Part shown: positions 35,184 through 45,684 of the stretch, piece by piece
Layout: every line of letters begins with the position of its first letter
Position numbering within the stretch: the first letter of the stretch is position 1
Source of the DNA: Microbacterium sp. Gd 4-13
Lineage (GTDB): Bacteria > Actinomycetota > Actinomycetes > Actinomycetales > Microbacteriaceae
Reading direction: 5' to 3'
Assembly (NCBI RefSeq): GCF_003095395.1
Contig: NZ_QEIJ01000001.1
Span: 1-64,000, forward strand
Length of the DNA: 64,000 bases
The notes under the pieces: model-generated
The model's input: the letters and a program-made list of their open reading frames with translations, nothing else
What the model was told of the DNA's origin: nothing
The model's database searches: none
Program-made: the position numbers and the translations under genes

Positions 35184-35624
35184 ATGCCGCTTTCCGGGGA
35201 GTATCTACCCAGCACGTCCGAGTGGGCCCGCAACCAGGCCGAGACCTTCGAAGCCACCGGGGGTGCCGAAGCCGCCGAGTTGCGCGGTGTGCCGATCATC
35301 GTGCTCACGACCGTGGGCGCCAAGTCGGGGGCGCTGCGCAAGACCGCCCTCATGCGCGTCGAGCACGACGGTCGCTACGCCGTCGTCGCCTCGCAGGGAG
35401 GCGCGCCGAAGGCTCCCGCGTGGTATTGGAACCTCGTCAAGAACGCACACGTCGAGCTTCAGGACGGCGCCGTGACCCGCGACTACCTCGCGCACGAGGC
35501 CGAGGGCGACGAGTACACCCGGTGGTGGGCGCGGGCCACCGCGGTGTGGCCCGACTACGACGCGTACCAGGCGAAGACCGATCGCCGGATCGCGGTGTTC
35601 GTTCTCGAACCCGTCGCCGACTGA
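35184..35624 (+). CDS. DUF385 / F420-type nitroreductase-family protein (second)
   Basis: A 146-residue split-barrel protein of the deazaflavin-dependent nitroreductase family, more typical than the copy at 4263. It shows [24 protein letters not shown] (first 20 residues given by position 36-59), the [23 protein letters not shown] cofactor block ([18 protein letters not shown]) and the [20 protein letters not shown] end. TAGGGT (35171-35176) stands 7 nt before ATG 35184, so it is leaderless. It probably reduces a quinone or nitro compound with reduced F420; no F420 biosynthesis gene is in the window. Confidence 0.85.
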   Translation: MPLSGEYLPSTSEWARNQAETFEATGGAEAAELRGVPIIVLTTVGAKSGALRKTALMRVEHDGRYAVVASQGGAPKAPAWYWNLVKNAHVELQDGAVTRDYLAHEAEGDEYTRWWARATAVWPDYDAYQAKTDRRIAVFVLEPVAD

Positions 35625-35737
35625 CCCCCCGCTCGCGCGGGTGACGCGCAGACGGGCGTCGCTGCGCCGATCGGTCATCGGCGAACCCTAGAATCTCCCT
35701 GCTCCACCGGTCGGGGCGGCGGATCGGGGGACTCGGC

Positions 35738-36274
35738 ATGACCGCACAGCGGGCGCGACGCGCACGGTCGATCGCGATCGGCATCGGTGCCGGCGTGCTG
35801 GTCGTCGTCGCCGCTCTGGCGCTCGGCGCGTACCTGGCACCCCGCGTTCTCCCCAACCTCTTCACCGAGGTGTCCGACGAGGCGCACCGGCAGACGATCA
35901 TCGACGCGGGCACCAGCGCGACGGTCGTCGTTCCCGCCGGCTGGGCGTCGCAACGTGCGTGGGGCAGCGAGAGCGAACTCGTCGTGCGATCGCCCGATGG
36001 CGGGCTGTCCGTGACCTTCACCATCTCGGCCGACGCTGCGCAGCCGACGGTCGCCTCCGACGACGTGGCGGGTCGAGGCGGGGCCGTCGTCGAGCGGCTC
36101 GCCTCCGGCCTCGATGTCGCGCACGCGCAGACCGACGATGCCCTCGTCCTCGCGGTCGGACGAGGGGCGGCCGGACCGAGCATGAGGATGGTCGCGACCG
36201 GATCGAGGGAAGATCTCGCCCCCTACCGGCCGGTCATCGCCGACCTGCTCGAGAGCGTGCGGGTGGGATCATGA
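35738..36274 (+). CDS. Single-pass membrane protein paired with a deacetylase lipoprotein
   Basis: A 178-residue protein, family not recognised. A basic N-terminus (QRARRARS) precedes one membrane helix (IAIGIGAGVLVVVAALALGA, about 12-31), and the rest is an extracellular beta-rich domain (VVVPAGWASQR, SELVVRSPDGGLSVTFTIS) reminiscent of small LpqN/PsbP-like folds. Its stop overlaps the start of the polysaccharide deacetylase by 4 nt, so the two are made together, perhaps as a complex at the membrane surface. TAGAAT (35689-35694) is a possible -10 box with a 37-nt leader. Confidence 0.7.
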   Translation: MTAQRARRARSIAIGIGAGVLVVVAALALGAYLAPRVLPNLFTEVSDEAHRQTIIDAGTSATVVVPAGWASQRAWGSESELVVRSPDGGLSVTFTISADAAQPTVASDDVAGRGGAVVERLASGLDVAHAQTDDALVLAVGRGAAGPSMRMVATGSREDLAPYRPVIADLLESVRVGS

Positions 36275-37827
36275 GGCGGCGCCGTTTCGTCGCCGCCGCC
36301 GCGATGAGCGCGCTCCTGCTGAGCGGTTGCGCCGTCGCGAGCGATCCGCAGTGGACGCCACCCGGCTGGGAGGAGCACGACATCCGCATCACGACACAGC
36401 CCGAGCCGGTCGACCCGGCAGGCGTCGGGGCACTCAGCGGCGAACGTCTCCGCAACGACACCGTCGGCCTCCAGGCCCGGTTCTCGTTGCTCCCCGGCTC
36501 CGGGGCGTTCGACGACCGGATCGTCGGCATGGTCCGCGACGCCGCCCTGGGCCGTGCTGCGGCGATCGGCAAGACCTATGCACCCGAGGTGTTCCCCCTC
36601 GGCGCCGGACTCGGCGACCGCGGATGCGTGCGCGGGGCAACGCTCAGAACCGGTGCCGAGGTGCTGGCCGATCCTGCCCTGGGGCCGGTGGGCGGCACGG
36701 GCGTCGCCGTCGTCTGCGACATCGTCGCCGCGACCGGGCCGATCCTCGGCGAACGGGTGAGGATCATCGCCGGTGGCCCGGGCGGCGTGGCGTCGGACGA
36801 CACGACCATCGTCTACGCCGACGTCGCCACCGGTGCGGTCGGCTCCGCCGCGGATCTCTGGAATCCGCACGCATCCGCTCGCCTCCACGGCGAGATCGTG
36901 GAGCTGTTGCGCCGCGAGGCGGGCGCGCTCAGCCTCGCGACGGCCGCGCCCGCCGACGAGGCGGGCCTGGCGGGGTTCGCCCCCGCCCTCGGGACGACCG
37001 TCCCCGGCGCGGGCGGGTCGCTCGTCATCACGATCGCGCCCGGTTTCACCGCGCCCGAGCTGGCGGCGCTCGACATGCCGCCGACCGACTCGCCGCTCGT
37101 GATCGAGGTGCCTGCGGCGACCGCCGCGACCCTGGTCACGCCGCTGGGCGCCGCGCTCGTCGCGGCCGGGCAGGCGGGCGCCGCTTTCGACAGCCCCGTC
37201 GCGCTGCCCGCCGGGAGCACCCCGATCGATTGCGACCTCTTCCCGTGCGTGGCGCTCACGTACGATGACGGCCCCAGCGACTTCACCGCCGGCATCCTCG
37301 ACGAGCTCGCCTCACGGCGGGCGGCCGCGACGTTCTTCACGATGGGCGACAAGTCCTCGCGCTACGGCGACGTTCTGCGCCGGATGGTGGCGGAGGGGCA
37401 TCTCGCCGAGAACCACACCTGGAACCACCCGCACCTCCCCGACATCCCGCTCGACGCCGCGCTCCGGCAGATCCGCGATGCCACGGGGGCGATCGAGAAG
37501 CAGACGGGGGAGCGGGTCACGATGTTCCGCCCGCCGTACGGCGAGTACACGTCCCGGATCGTCGCGGGGGCGGGCCTTCCCGCGATCCTCTGGGACGTCG
37601 ACACGTTCGACTGGCAGGGGATCGCCGACGACGTGTTGATCGGCCGCGCCGTCGAGCAGCCCCGACCCGGATCGATCGTGCTGCAGCACGACATCCAGCC
37701 GAACACCGCCCGTACCGCCGGAGCGGTCTACGACGGGCTGCGCGACAGGGGCTTCAGCCTGGTGACCGTTGCGCAGCTGTTCGGGGGCCAGGTGCCCGCG
37801 TCGGGCGCCTGGCGCAGCGGCCGCTGA
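36271..37827 (+). CDS. Polysaccharide deacetylase lipoprotein
   Basis: A 518-residue lipoprotein: signal peptide with lipobox LLSGC (Cys20), an N-terminal domain of about 300 residues of unknown fold, and a C-terminal NodB domain (about 320-505). All five NodB motifs are present: TYDDGPS, HTWNHPH, RPPYGEY, WDVDTFDW and VLQHD, so metal-dependent N- or O-deacetylation of a cell-wall or exopolysaccharide glycan is likely (PgdA-like). Attachment outside the membrane fits a peptidoglycan target. It overlaps the preceding membrane protein gene (ATGA). Confidence 0.9.
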   Translation: MRRRRFVAAAAMSALLLSGCAVASDPQWTPPGWEEHDIRITTQPEPVDPAGVGALSGERLRNDTVGLQARFSLLPGSGAFDDRIVGMVRDAALGRAAAIGKTYAPEVFPLGAGLGDRGCVRGATLRTGAEVLADPALGPVGGTGVAVVCDIVAATGPILGERVRIIAGGPGGVASDDTTIVYADVATGAVGSAADLWNPHASARLHGEIVELLRREAGALSLATAAPADEAGLAGFAPALGTTVPGAGGSLVITIAPGFTAPELAALDMPPTDSPLVIEVPAATAATLVTPLGAALVAAGQAGAAFDSPVALPAGSTPIDCDLFPCVALTYDDGPSDFTAGILDELASRRAAATFFTMGDKSSRYGDVLRRMVAEGHLAENHTWNHPHLPDIPLDAALRQIRDATGAIEKQTGERVTMFRPPYGEYTSRIVAGAGLPAILWDVDTFDWQGIADDVLIGRAVEQPRPGSIVLQHDIQPNTARTAGAVYDGLRDRGFSLVTVAQLFGGQVPASGAWRSGR

Positions 37828-37883
37828 GCCTGCGCGTGTCCCGTCGCGGGACGCGCCGCACCCGCGGGTAGGGTCGTTCGCGC

Positions 37884-39401
37884 ATGCATCGCCTCCTCGT
37901 CGTTCTCCTCGCCGCCCTCGACGCCGTCATCGCGGCAGCGGGCGGCGTCGCCGTCGTGCTCGCACCACTGACCCTGTTGTGGGTCGTCGGCTTCGGATCC
38001 GGCGCCGACTGGGCCACGCTCTGGCCTGCGAGCGGGGCGATCTGGCAGCTCGGGCACCTCGTGCCGCTCGAGCTCACGCTGCCGCCCGAATATCTGAACG
38101 TCGCCGGCATCGACCCGACGGCGGCGTCGTTCACGCTCTCGCTCGCGCCGCTCGCCCTCGCCGTCTTCACGGCGCTGTTCGCCGCCCGATCCGGTCGCCG
38201 CGCGGCCCAGGCCGGTGCCCCCGCGACCGGAGCGGCGACGGGCGTGGTGGTCTTCACGGCGATCGCCGCCGTCATCGCGCTCACGACGGTCAACGACCTC
38301 GCCACCGTCGAGCTCTGGCAGGCGGTGCTCCTCCCCGCTCTCGTCTTCGGGCTCCCCGCCGTGCTCGGCGCGGTCGTCGAATCGTGGCGCCTCGACGAAC
38401 ACGGACCGATCGCGCGGCTGCGGTCTCGGATCGAGCACGGCACCTGGGGAGCGCTGCCGGGCCTCCTCGTGCGGGGCAGCGCCATCGCCGTGACGGGCCT
38501 GATCGGCGTTGCCGCAACCGTCACGGGCATCGCCGTCCTGCTGCGCGGCGGCGAGATCGTGGCACTGTTCGAGGCCGCCCACGTCGACGCCGCCGGCGTG
38601 ATCGTGCTCGCCCTCGCGCAGCTCGCCTACCTTCCGACGCTGATCGTCTGGGCGCTGTCGTTCGTCGCGGGTCCGGGCTTCGCGCTCGGTGAGGGCACCG
38701 CCGTCTCCCCCGCGGGCACGCAGCTGGGAGTGCTGCCCGGCATTCCGGTTCTCGGGGTCGTTCCCGAGGGGTCGACGACGTGGCTGCTGCTCCTGGCACT
38801 CCTCCCGGTCGCGGTCGGGGTGCTGACCGGGTGGATGCTGCGCTCCCGCCTCGCTGCGAGGCCCGACGCCGCGCGCGACCACGACGGCGGTCTGCTGTTC
38901 CGCCTCGTGCTCGCGGTGTCGGTGGCGGTCGTGACGGGTGCCGTCGCCGCCCTCCTGGCCGTCTTCGGGTCGGGATCGATCGGGCCGGGGCGACTCGCGC
39001 GGATCGGCCCCGACGCCGGTGCTCTCGCGTTCACCGTCGGAGTGGAGGTGCTCGTCGGTGCGGCGATCCTCCTGCTCCTGCCGCGACGCGCGAGCGACGA
39101 CGAGCGCCGCGAGGTCGCCGCATCCGTCACACCCGTGCGTCCCGCACCCCCCGACCCCGGTCTCGATACCTGGCGCCGCCTGGCCGCCGAGCGTCCGTTC
39201 TCCCACCCCGAGCGCCCCATCCCGACGACCGACACGTGGCAGGCCCCGCCGACCGAACCGGGCGAGCCGACGGCCGCCGGTGACCGCGAGCACGCCCACC
39301 CGGTGCCGGTCGACGCGGATGCGACCGAGCCGATCCCCGGATTCGAGCGCGGGGGCGCGTCGGACGGCGACGAGCGTCGGCGGCGCCCGTCGGTAGACTG
39401 A
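37884..39401 (+). CDS. DUF6350 family polytopic membrane protein
   Basis: A 505-residue protein with about ten hydrophobic segments from residue 3 to about 400 (for example [20 protein letters not shown] and [13 protein letters not shown]), then a 100-residue hydrophilic, Pro/Glu-rich cytoplasmic tail. It matches DUF6350, which in Actinobacteria regularly precedes purN and purH, as here. Function is unknown; a link to nucleotide metabolism is only positional. TAGGGT (37869-37874) lies 9 nt before ATG 37884. The purN promoter sits inside its last codons. Confidence 0.8.
   Translation: MHRLLVVLLAALDAVIAAAGGVAVVLAPLTLLWVVGFGSGADWATLWPASGAIWQLGHLVPLELTLPPEYLNVAGIDPTAASFTLSLAPLALAVFTALFAARSGRRAAQAGAPATGAATGVVVFTAIAAVIALTTVNDLATVELWQAVLLPALVFGLPAVLGAVVESWRLDEHGPIARLRSRIEHGTWGALPGLLVRGSAIAVTGLIGVAATVTGIAVLLRGGEIVALFEAAHVDAAGVIVLALAQLAYLPTLIVWALSFVAGPGFALGEGTAVSPAGTQLGVLPGIPVLGVVPEGSTTWLLLLALLPVAVGVLTGWMLRSRLAARPDAARDHDGGLLFRLVLAVSVAVVTGAVAALLAVFGSGSIGPGRLARIGPDAGALAFTVGVEVLVGAAILLLLPRRASDDERREVAASVTPVRPAPPDPGLDTWRRLAAERPFSHPERPIPTTDTWQAPPTEPGEPTAAGDREHAHPVPVDADATEPIPGFERGGASDGDERRRRPSVD
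39394..39399 (+). promoter_or_regulatory. Leaderless purN promoter inside the DUF6350 gene
   Basis: TAGACT overlaps the last codons and stop of the upstream gene and ends 6 nt before GTG 39406. purN and purH can therefore be transcribed independently of DUF6350. Confidence 0.6.
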
Positions 39402-39405
39402 CCGG

Positions 39406-40044
39406 GTGTTCACCGTCGCGGTCCTCATCTCGGGCACCGGATCGAACCTCCGGGCCCTTCTCGAGGCCGCCGCTTCCGCCGATTTCCCGGCCAGGGTCAT
39501 CGTCGTCGGAGCCGACCGCGAGGCCGAGGGATTCGCGCACGCCGAGGCTTTCGGCATCCCCACGTTCCTCGTGGCGTACGAGCAGTTCGACTCGCGCGCC
39601 GAGTGGGGGAGCGAGCTCACCGAGCAGCTCGCCGTCTGGAACCCCGACCTCGTCGTGTTGAGCGGACTGATGCGCGTGCTTCCGCCGGCGGTCGTCGACG
39701 CGTGGTCGCCGCGGCTGATCAACACCCACCCCGCCTACCTGCCCGAGTTCCCCGGCGCGCACGGAGTGCGCGACGCCCTCGCCGCCGGCGTCACCGAGAC
39801 GGGGGCCACCGTGCACGTCGTGGACAGCGGCGTCGACACCGGACCGATCCTCGCCCAGGAGCGCGTCGCCGTGCGGGCCGGTGACGACGAACACCGCCTC
39901 CACGACCGCATCAAGCCCGTCGAGCGCCGTCTGCTCATCGACGTGGTGCGCCGCATCGCGACCGGCGACCTCGACCTCTCCTCGACCGTCCCGTTGCCGA
40001 TCGTTGCTCGGCACGACGAAGCATCCGCCCTCGACACACCCTAG
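39406..40044 (+). CDS. purN: Phosphoribosylglycinamide formyltransferase
   Basis: A 212-residue GART enzyme transferring a formyl group from 10-formyl-THF to GAR in purine synthesis. The phosphate-binding loop is [12 protein letters not shown], the catalytic Asn and His are in [13 protein letters not shown], and the catalytic Asp is in [15 protein letters not shown] 39406 follows TAGACT by 6 nt. purH begins 8 nt downstream. The length and every catalytic motif agree with PurN. Confidence 0.96.
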   Translation: MFTVAVLISGTGSNLRALLEAAASADFPARVIVVGADREAEGFAHAEAFGIPTFLVAYEQFDSRAEWGSELTEQLAVWNPDLVVLSGLMRVLPPAVVDAWSPRLINTHPAYLPEFPGAHGVRDALAAGVTETGATVHVVDSGVDTGPILAQERVAVRAGDDEHRLHDRIKPVERRLLIDVVRRIATGDLDLSSTVPLPIVARHDEASALDTP

Positions 40045-40052
40045 GAGTCCCC

Positions 40053-41660
<1,608 letters not shown>

Positions 41661-41677
41661 CCCCGGTGGTTCGCCGA

Positions 41678-41756
41678 AGACCGCGAGACTTCATCCGGGG
41701 CACGAGACTGCAGCCGACGCTCGCAGTCTCGTGGCCACGTTGAAGTCTCGCGGTCT
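41678..41756. repeat. Nested hairpin with four GAGACT motifs between convergent genes
   Basis: AGACCGCGAGACTTCA (41678-41693) is the exact complement of 41741-41756, and inside it CACGAGACTGC (41701-41711) is the exact complement of 41723-41733, with 7-nt bulges on each side and an 11-nt loop. Each arm carries GAGACT or its complement. It probably ends both purH and the reductase transcripts; the regular design suggests a dispersed repeat. Confidence 0.75.
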
Positions 41757-41766
41757 GTGGGCTACC

Positions 41767-43194
41767 TCAGGGAGTCGGGCGGCCGTAGGTTTCGAGAAGG
41801 CGCAGCCAGACCTCGCTGACGGTCGGGTACGACGGCACGGCGTGCCACAGGCGCGTCAGCGGCACCTCGCCGACGATCGCGATCGTCGCCGAATGCACCA
41901 GTTCGGCCACGTCGGGACCCACGAAGGTCGCGCCGATGATCGTGCCGCGGTCTTCGTCGACGATCGCGCGGGCCTGGCCCTTGTACGAGTCCGACTGCTC
42001 GCTGGCACCGGCGATCCACGACAGGTCGTAGTCGAGAACACGGATGCGGCGTCCCGCCTTCTCGGCGGAGGCCGCGGTGAATCCGACGGAGGCGACCTCG
42101 GGGTCGGTGAAGGTCACCTGCGGTACCGCTTCGTGATCGGCCGTCGCGACGTGGGCGCCCCAGGGCGCGTCGTCGACCGGCGTCCCCTGGGCGCGGGCGG
42201 CGATGACGTCGCCGGCGGCGCGGGCCTGGTACTTGCCCTGGTGGGTGAGCAGCGCCCGGTGGTTCACATCGCCGACGGCGTATAGCCATTCGGTGCCGCG
42301 CACGAGCAGGGTGTCGTCGACGTCCAGCCACGATCCGGGTTCGAGCCCCACCGTCTCGAGGCCGAGCCCGCCGGTGCGGGGGATGCGTCCGGTCGCGACG
42401 AGCACCTCTTCGGCCTCGACGGTGGTGCCGTTCGAGAGCTCGAGCGCGACCAGGCCGGCCTCGGTGCGGCGAGCCGAGACGGCGTCCACTCCCGTCTTCA
42501 CCGTGGCGCCGAGGTCGGAGAGGGATGCGGCGACGAGCTCTCCCGCGAACGGTTCGTTGTTGGCGAGCAGCCCTGAGCGCGCCACGAGCGTGACGGCGCT
42601 CCCCAAGCTCGCGTAAGCGGTCGCCATCTCGGCCCCCACAACGCCGCCGCCGAGGATCGCGAGCGACGCGGGAATCTTCTGGGCGCTCGTGGCTTCGCGG
42701 CTGGTCCACGGCTCCACCTCGGCGAGTCCGGGAATGTCGGGGAGGAGGGCGGCGGACCCGGTGCACACCGCGACCGCGTGACGGGCGACGAGGTCGGTCG
42801 TGGTGCCGTCGTCGGCGGTGACGCGCACGGTCTTCTCGCCGGTCAGCGCACCGTAACCGCGGACGAGATCGATGCCCGCGCCCTGCAGCCATTCGACCTG
42901 GCTCGAGTCGTTCCAGTCGTGCGTCATCGAATCGCGTCGGCGCAGGACGGCGGCCACGTCGAGGTCGCCCGTGACGGCCTGCTTCGCGCCGTCGACGGCC
43001 TGTGCCGCTCGCAGAGCCGCGCCACTGCGCAGCAGCGCTTTGGACGGCATGCACGCCCAGTAGGAGCACTCACCGCCCACGAGCTCGGCCTCGACGATGA
43101 CGGCCGAGAGACCCCTCTGCACGGCCCGGTCGGCGACGTTCTCTCCGACGGGACCGGCTCCGATGACGATGACGTCGTATTCGCGTGCGCTCAT
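41767..43194 (-). CDS. Pyridine nucleotide-disulfide reductase, dihydrolipoamide dehydrogenase-like
   Basis: A 475-residue FAD/NAD(P) enzyme. The FAD fold is VIVIGAGPVGENVAD, the redox disulfide is Cys43/Cys48 in GGECSYWACMPSK, the NAD(P) site is LAILGGGVVGAEMA and the second FAD motif is LYAVGDVN. The interface carries a His (VHSATIAIVGEV) but lacks the usual HxHPTxSE lipoamide pair, reading HAVPSYPTVSE, so its substrate may be mycothione, a metal ion or another disulfide rather than lipoamide. TAGCGT lies 6 nt before ATG 43194. No 2-oxoacid dehydrogenase genes are adjacent. Confidence 0.87.
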   Translation of the reverse strand: MSAREYDVIVIGAGPVGENVADRAVQRGLSAVIVEAELVGGECSYWACMPSKALLRSGAALRAAQAVDGAKQAVTGDLDVAAVLRRRDSMTHDWNDSSQVEWLQGAGIDLVRGYGALTGEKTVRVTADDGTTTDLVARHAVAVCTGSAALLPDIPGLAEVEPWTSREATSAQKIPASLAILGGGVVGAEMATAYASLGSAVTLVARSGLLANNEPFAGELVAASLSDLGATVKTGVDAVSARRTEAGLVALELSNGTTVEAEEVLVATGRIPRTGGLGLETVGLEPGSWLDVDDTLLVRGTEWLYAVGDVNHRALLTHQGKYQARAAGDVIAARAQGTPVDDAPWGAHVATADHEAVPQVTFTDPEVASVGFTAASAEKAGRRIRVLDYDLSWIAGASEQSDSYKGQARAIVDEDRGTIIGATFVGPDVAELVHSATIAIVGEVPLTRLWHAVPSYPTVSEVWLRLLETYGRPTP

Positions 43195-43260
43195 GGCCAC
43201 ACGCTACCGCCGCACGAGCCGGGGGAGGGCGGGGCTTGCGCGTCGTGTTCGAGAGGGGGG

Positions 43261-43290
43261 TTACGAAAACGGCCTTAACCGGTTTAGATA
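43261..43290 (+). promoter_or_regulatory. Promoter and LacI-type operator of the sugar-utilisation locus
   Basis: TTACGA (43261-43266) and TAGATA (43285-43290) could be -35 and -10 boxes 18 bp apart. CTTAACCGGTTTAG (43274-43287), with the central CG typical of LacI-family operators, overlaps the spacer and the -10 box. The regulator encoded next is the obvious candidate to bind it. Confidence 0.65.
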
Positions 43291-43348
43291 GGAGCATTCG
43301 ACGACGAACGGACGGTTCGGCGTCGCGCCACACGAGGGAGTGCAGCGA

Positions 43349-44398
43349 ATGAGCCAGGCAGGCCGCCCGACCATCGCCGATGTCGCCAAGCGCGCGGGCG
43401 TCAGCAAGGGCCTCGTCTCGTTCGCCCTCAACGACCGCCCCGGCGTCGCACCCGATACGCGCGATCGCATCCTGGCCATCGCTTCCGAGATGGGGTGGAC
43501 GCCCAGCATCCGCGCCCGTTCCCTGAGCGTGGGCCGAGCCTTCGCGTGCGGACTGGTGATCGGCCGCAGCCCCGACGTCATCGCGGCCGACCCGTTCTTC
43601 CCCTCGCTCATCGCCGGACTCGAAGACGTCTTCTCGATCTCGGGGCAGGTGCTCGTGATGGCGGTCGCCACCCCCGGCCGGCAGGAGGCCGAGACCTACC
43701 GAGGGCTCGCTCTCGACCGCCGCGTCGACGGCGTGATCCTCACCGACCTGCGCGCCGACGACCCGCGCATCGAACTCGTCGAGAGCCTCGGGCTCGTCGC
43801 CGTCACCCTGGGCGTTCCCGCCGCGCCGAGCCCCTTCTCGTCGGTGTCGGTCGACGACGGCGCCGGTATCCGGCTCGCCGTGGAGCACCTCGTCGCCCTC
43901 GGCCACCGCGCTATCGCGCACGTCGCCGGGCCCGAGACGATGCTGCACGGAACGCGTCGTCGTGCTGCCTTCGACGACGCGATCCGGCGTGCCGGGGTCG
44001 GCGGCCGGGTCGTCGCGACCGACTTCAGCGCGGCGGAGGGCGCTCGCGCAACGCAGGAACTGCTGGATGCTGCGATGCCTCCCACCGCGATCGTCTACTC
44101 GAACGATCCCATGGCCGTCGCGGGCCTGGGGGTGGCTCAACGGCGCGGGCTGAGCGTGCCGCGTGACCTGTCGATCACCGGGTTCGACGACACCGAGATC
44201 GGCCGCCACGTGCATCCCGCCCTCACGACGGTCACCACCGATGCCCGGGGGTGGGGGGCTCTGGCCGCCCGTACCCTCCTGGACGCGATCGACGGGCAAC
44301 CGCCCCGCCACCTCTCGCTTCCCGATCCGACCCTCACGATCCGCTCATCGACGAGCACCCCACCGGCGGCTGCGGTCGCCACCCACGAAGGAGAATGA
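43349..44398 (+). CDS. LacI family transcriptional regulator
   Basis: A 349-residue repressor. The N-terminal helix-turn-helix IADVAKRAGVSKGLVSFALN (about 9-28) and hinge helix region are followed by a periplasmic-binding-like sensor domain (ACGLVIGRSPDV, RRVDGVILTDLRADD, ITGFDDTEIGRHVHPALTTV in part). GAGGGAG precedes ATG 43349; an upstream in-frame GTG 43340 is less likely. It begins the block of sugar transport and hydrolysis genes, with 1 nt to the next gene, so it probably senses the imported sugar and controls its own operon. Confidence 0.92.
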   Translation: MSQAGRPTIADVAKRAGVSKGLVSFALNDRPGVAPDTRDRILAIASEMGWTPSIRARSLSVGRAFACGLVIGRSPDVIAADPFFPSLIAGLEDVFSISGQVLVMAVATPGRQEAETYRGLALDRRVDGVILTDLRADDPRIELVESLGLVAVTLGVPAAPSPFSSVSVDDGAGIRLAVEHLVALGHRAIAHVAGPETMLHGTRRRAAFDDAIRRAGVGGRVVATDFSAAEGARATQELLDAAMPPTAIVYSNDPMAVAGLGVAQRRGLSVPRDLSITGFDDTEIGRHVHPALTTVTTDARGWGALAARTLLDAIDGQPPRHLSLPDPTLTIRSSTSTPPAAAVATHEGE

Positions 44399-44399
44399 C

Positions 44400-45683
44400 A
44401 TGCGACGACGCATCCTCAGCACGGTCGCTGCGGCGACCGGAATCCTGGCACTCACCGCCTGCAGCGGCGGAGGCGGGGGCGGCGGCGACACCGACGCCCG
44501 CGGCCCCATCACGATCTGGTACTCCAACAACGCCGCCGAGATCTCGTGGGGCGAGCAGATGATCGACGCCTGGAACGCCGATCACCCCGACGAGCAGGTC
44601 ACCGCGCAGGAGATCCCCGCCGGGTCGTCGAGCGAAGAGGTCATCAGCGCCGCGATCACCGCCGGCAACGCGCCGTGCCTGATCTTCAACACCTCACCGG
44701 CCGCCGTTCCCGGATTCGAACGGCAGGGCGGTCTCGTCAACCTCTCGGACTTCCCCGACGGCGACGACTACATCACGGCACGCAGCGGTGAGCTCGCCGA
44801 GCAGTACCGCTCGGACGACGGGGGCTTCTACCAGCTGCCGTGGAAGTCCAACCCGGTGATGATCTTTTACAACAAAGACCTGTTCGCCGCGGCCGGCCTC
44901 GACCCCGAGAACCCGCAACTGTCGACCTACGAGGACTTCCTCGCGACGGCCCGCACCATCAAGGAATCGGGTGTCGCGCCGTTCGCGATCAACCCCGCCC
45001 CGACCAGCGAGTTCTTCCAGTCGTGGTTCGACTTCTACCCGCTGTACGCCGCCCAGACCGGCGGCACCCAGCTCGTGCAGGACGGGCAGTCGACCTTCGA
45101 CGACGACAGCGGCAAGGCCGTCGCCAACTTCTGGGCGACGATCTACTCAGAGCAGCTGGCGGGCAACGAGCAGTACCAGGGCGATGCCTTCGCCGACGCC
45201 TATGCCGCGATGGCGATCGTCGGCCCGTGGGCCGTTCAGGTCTACGGCGACGATGTGAACTGGGGAGCTGTGCCCGTGCCGACCGAGAACGGGACGGATG
45301 CTGCCGACACCTGGACGTTCAGCGACGCCAAGAACGTCGGTCTGTTCACGGCGTGCGACAACAAGGGCACCGCATGGGACGTGCTGAAGTTCGCCACGAG
45401 CGAGGAACAGGACGGCGCGTGGCTCGAAGCGACCGGTCAGATGCCGCTGCGTCAGGACCTCACCGACACCTACGCCGACTACTTCACCGCGAACCCCGCT
45501 TACCAGCTCTTCGGCGATCAGGCCGCCCGTACCGTCGAGGTGCCGAACGTGTCGAACTCCGTGGAGGTCTGGCAGACCTTCCGTGACGGGTACTCGAAGT
45601 CGATCATCTTCGGTGAAGAGGGCGTCGACTCCTTCCTCTCCGGCGCGGCCGAGCAGATCAACGGTCTCGTGGCGGGCAATTGA
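44400..45683 (+). CDS. Sugar ABC transporter substrate-binding lipoprotein
   Basis: A 427-residue family 1 extracellular solute-binding protein. The signal peptide ends in LALTAC (Cys21), followed by a poly-glycine linker. Family features are ITIWYSNNAAEISW, NPVMIFYNKDLFAAAGLD, and MAIVGPWAVQVYG. GGAG stands 7 nt before ATG 44400. It captures the oligosaccharide for the two permeases encoded next. The GH130 enzyme downstream hints at a mannoside, but the ligand cannot be read from the sequence. Confidence 0.92.
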   Translation: MRRRILSTVAAATGILALTACSGGGGGGGDTDARGPITIWYSNNAAEISWGEQMIDAWNADHPDEQVTAQEIPAGSSSEEVISAAITAGNAPCLIFNTSPAAVPGFERQGGLVNLSDFPDGDDYITARSGELAEQYRSDDGGFYQLPWKSNPVMIFYNKDLFAAAGLDPENPQLSTYEDFLATARTIKESGVAPFAINPAPTSEFFQSWFDFYPLYAAQTGGTQLVQDGQSTFDDDSGKAVANFWATIYSEQLAGNEQYQGDAFADAYAAMAIVGPWAVQVYGDDVNWGAVPVPTENGTDAADTWTFSDAKNVGLFTACDNKGTAWDVLKFATSEEQDGAWLEATGQMPLRQDLTDTYADYFTANPAYQLFGDQAARTVEVPNVSNSVEVWQTFRDGYSKSIIFGEEGVDSFLSGAAEQINGLVAGN

Positions 45684-45684
45684 C

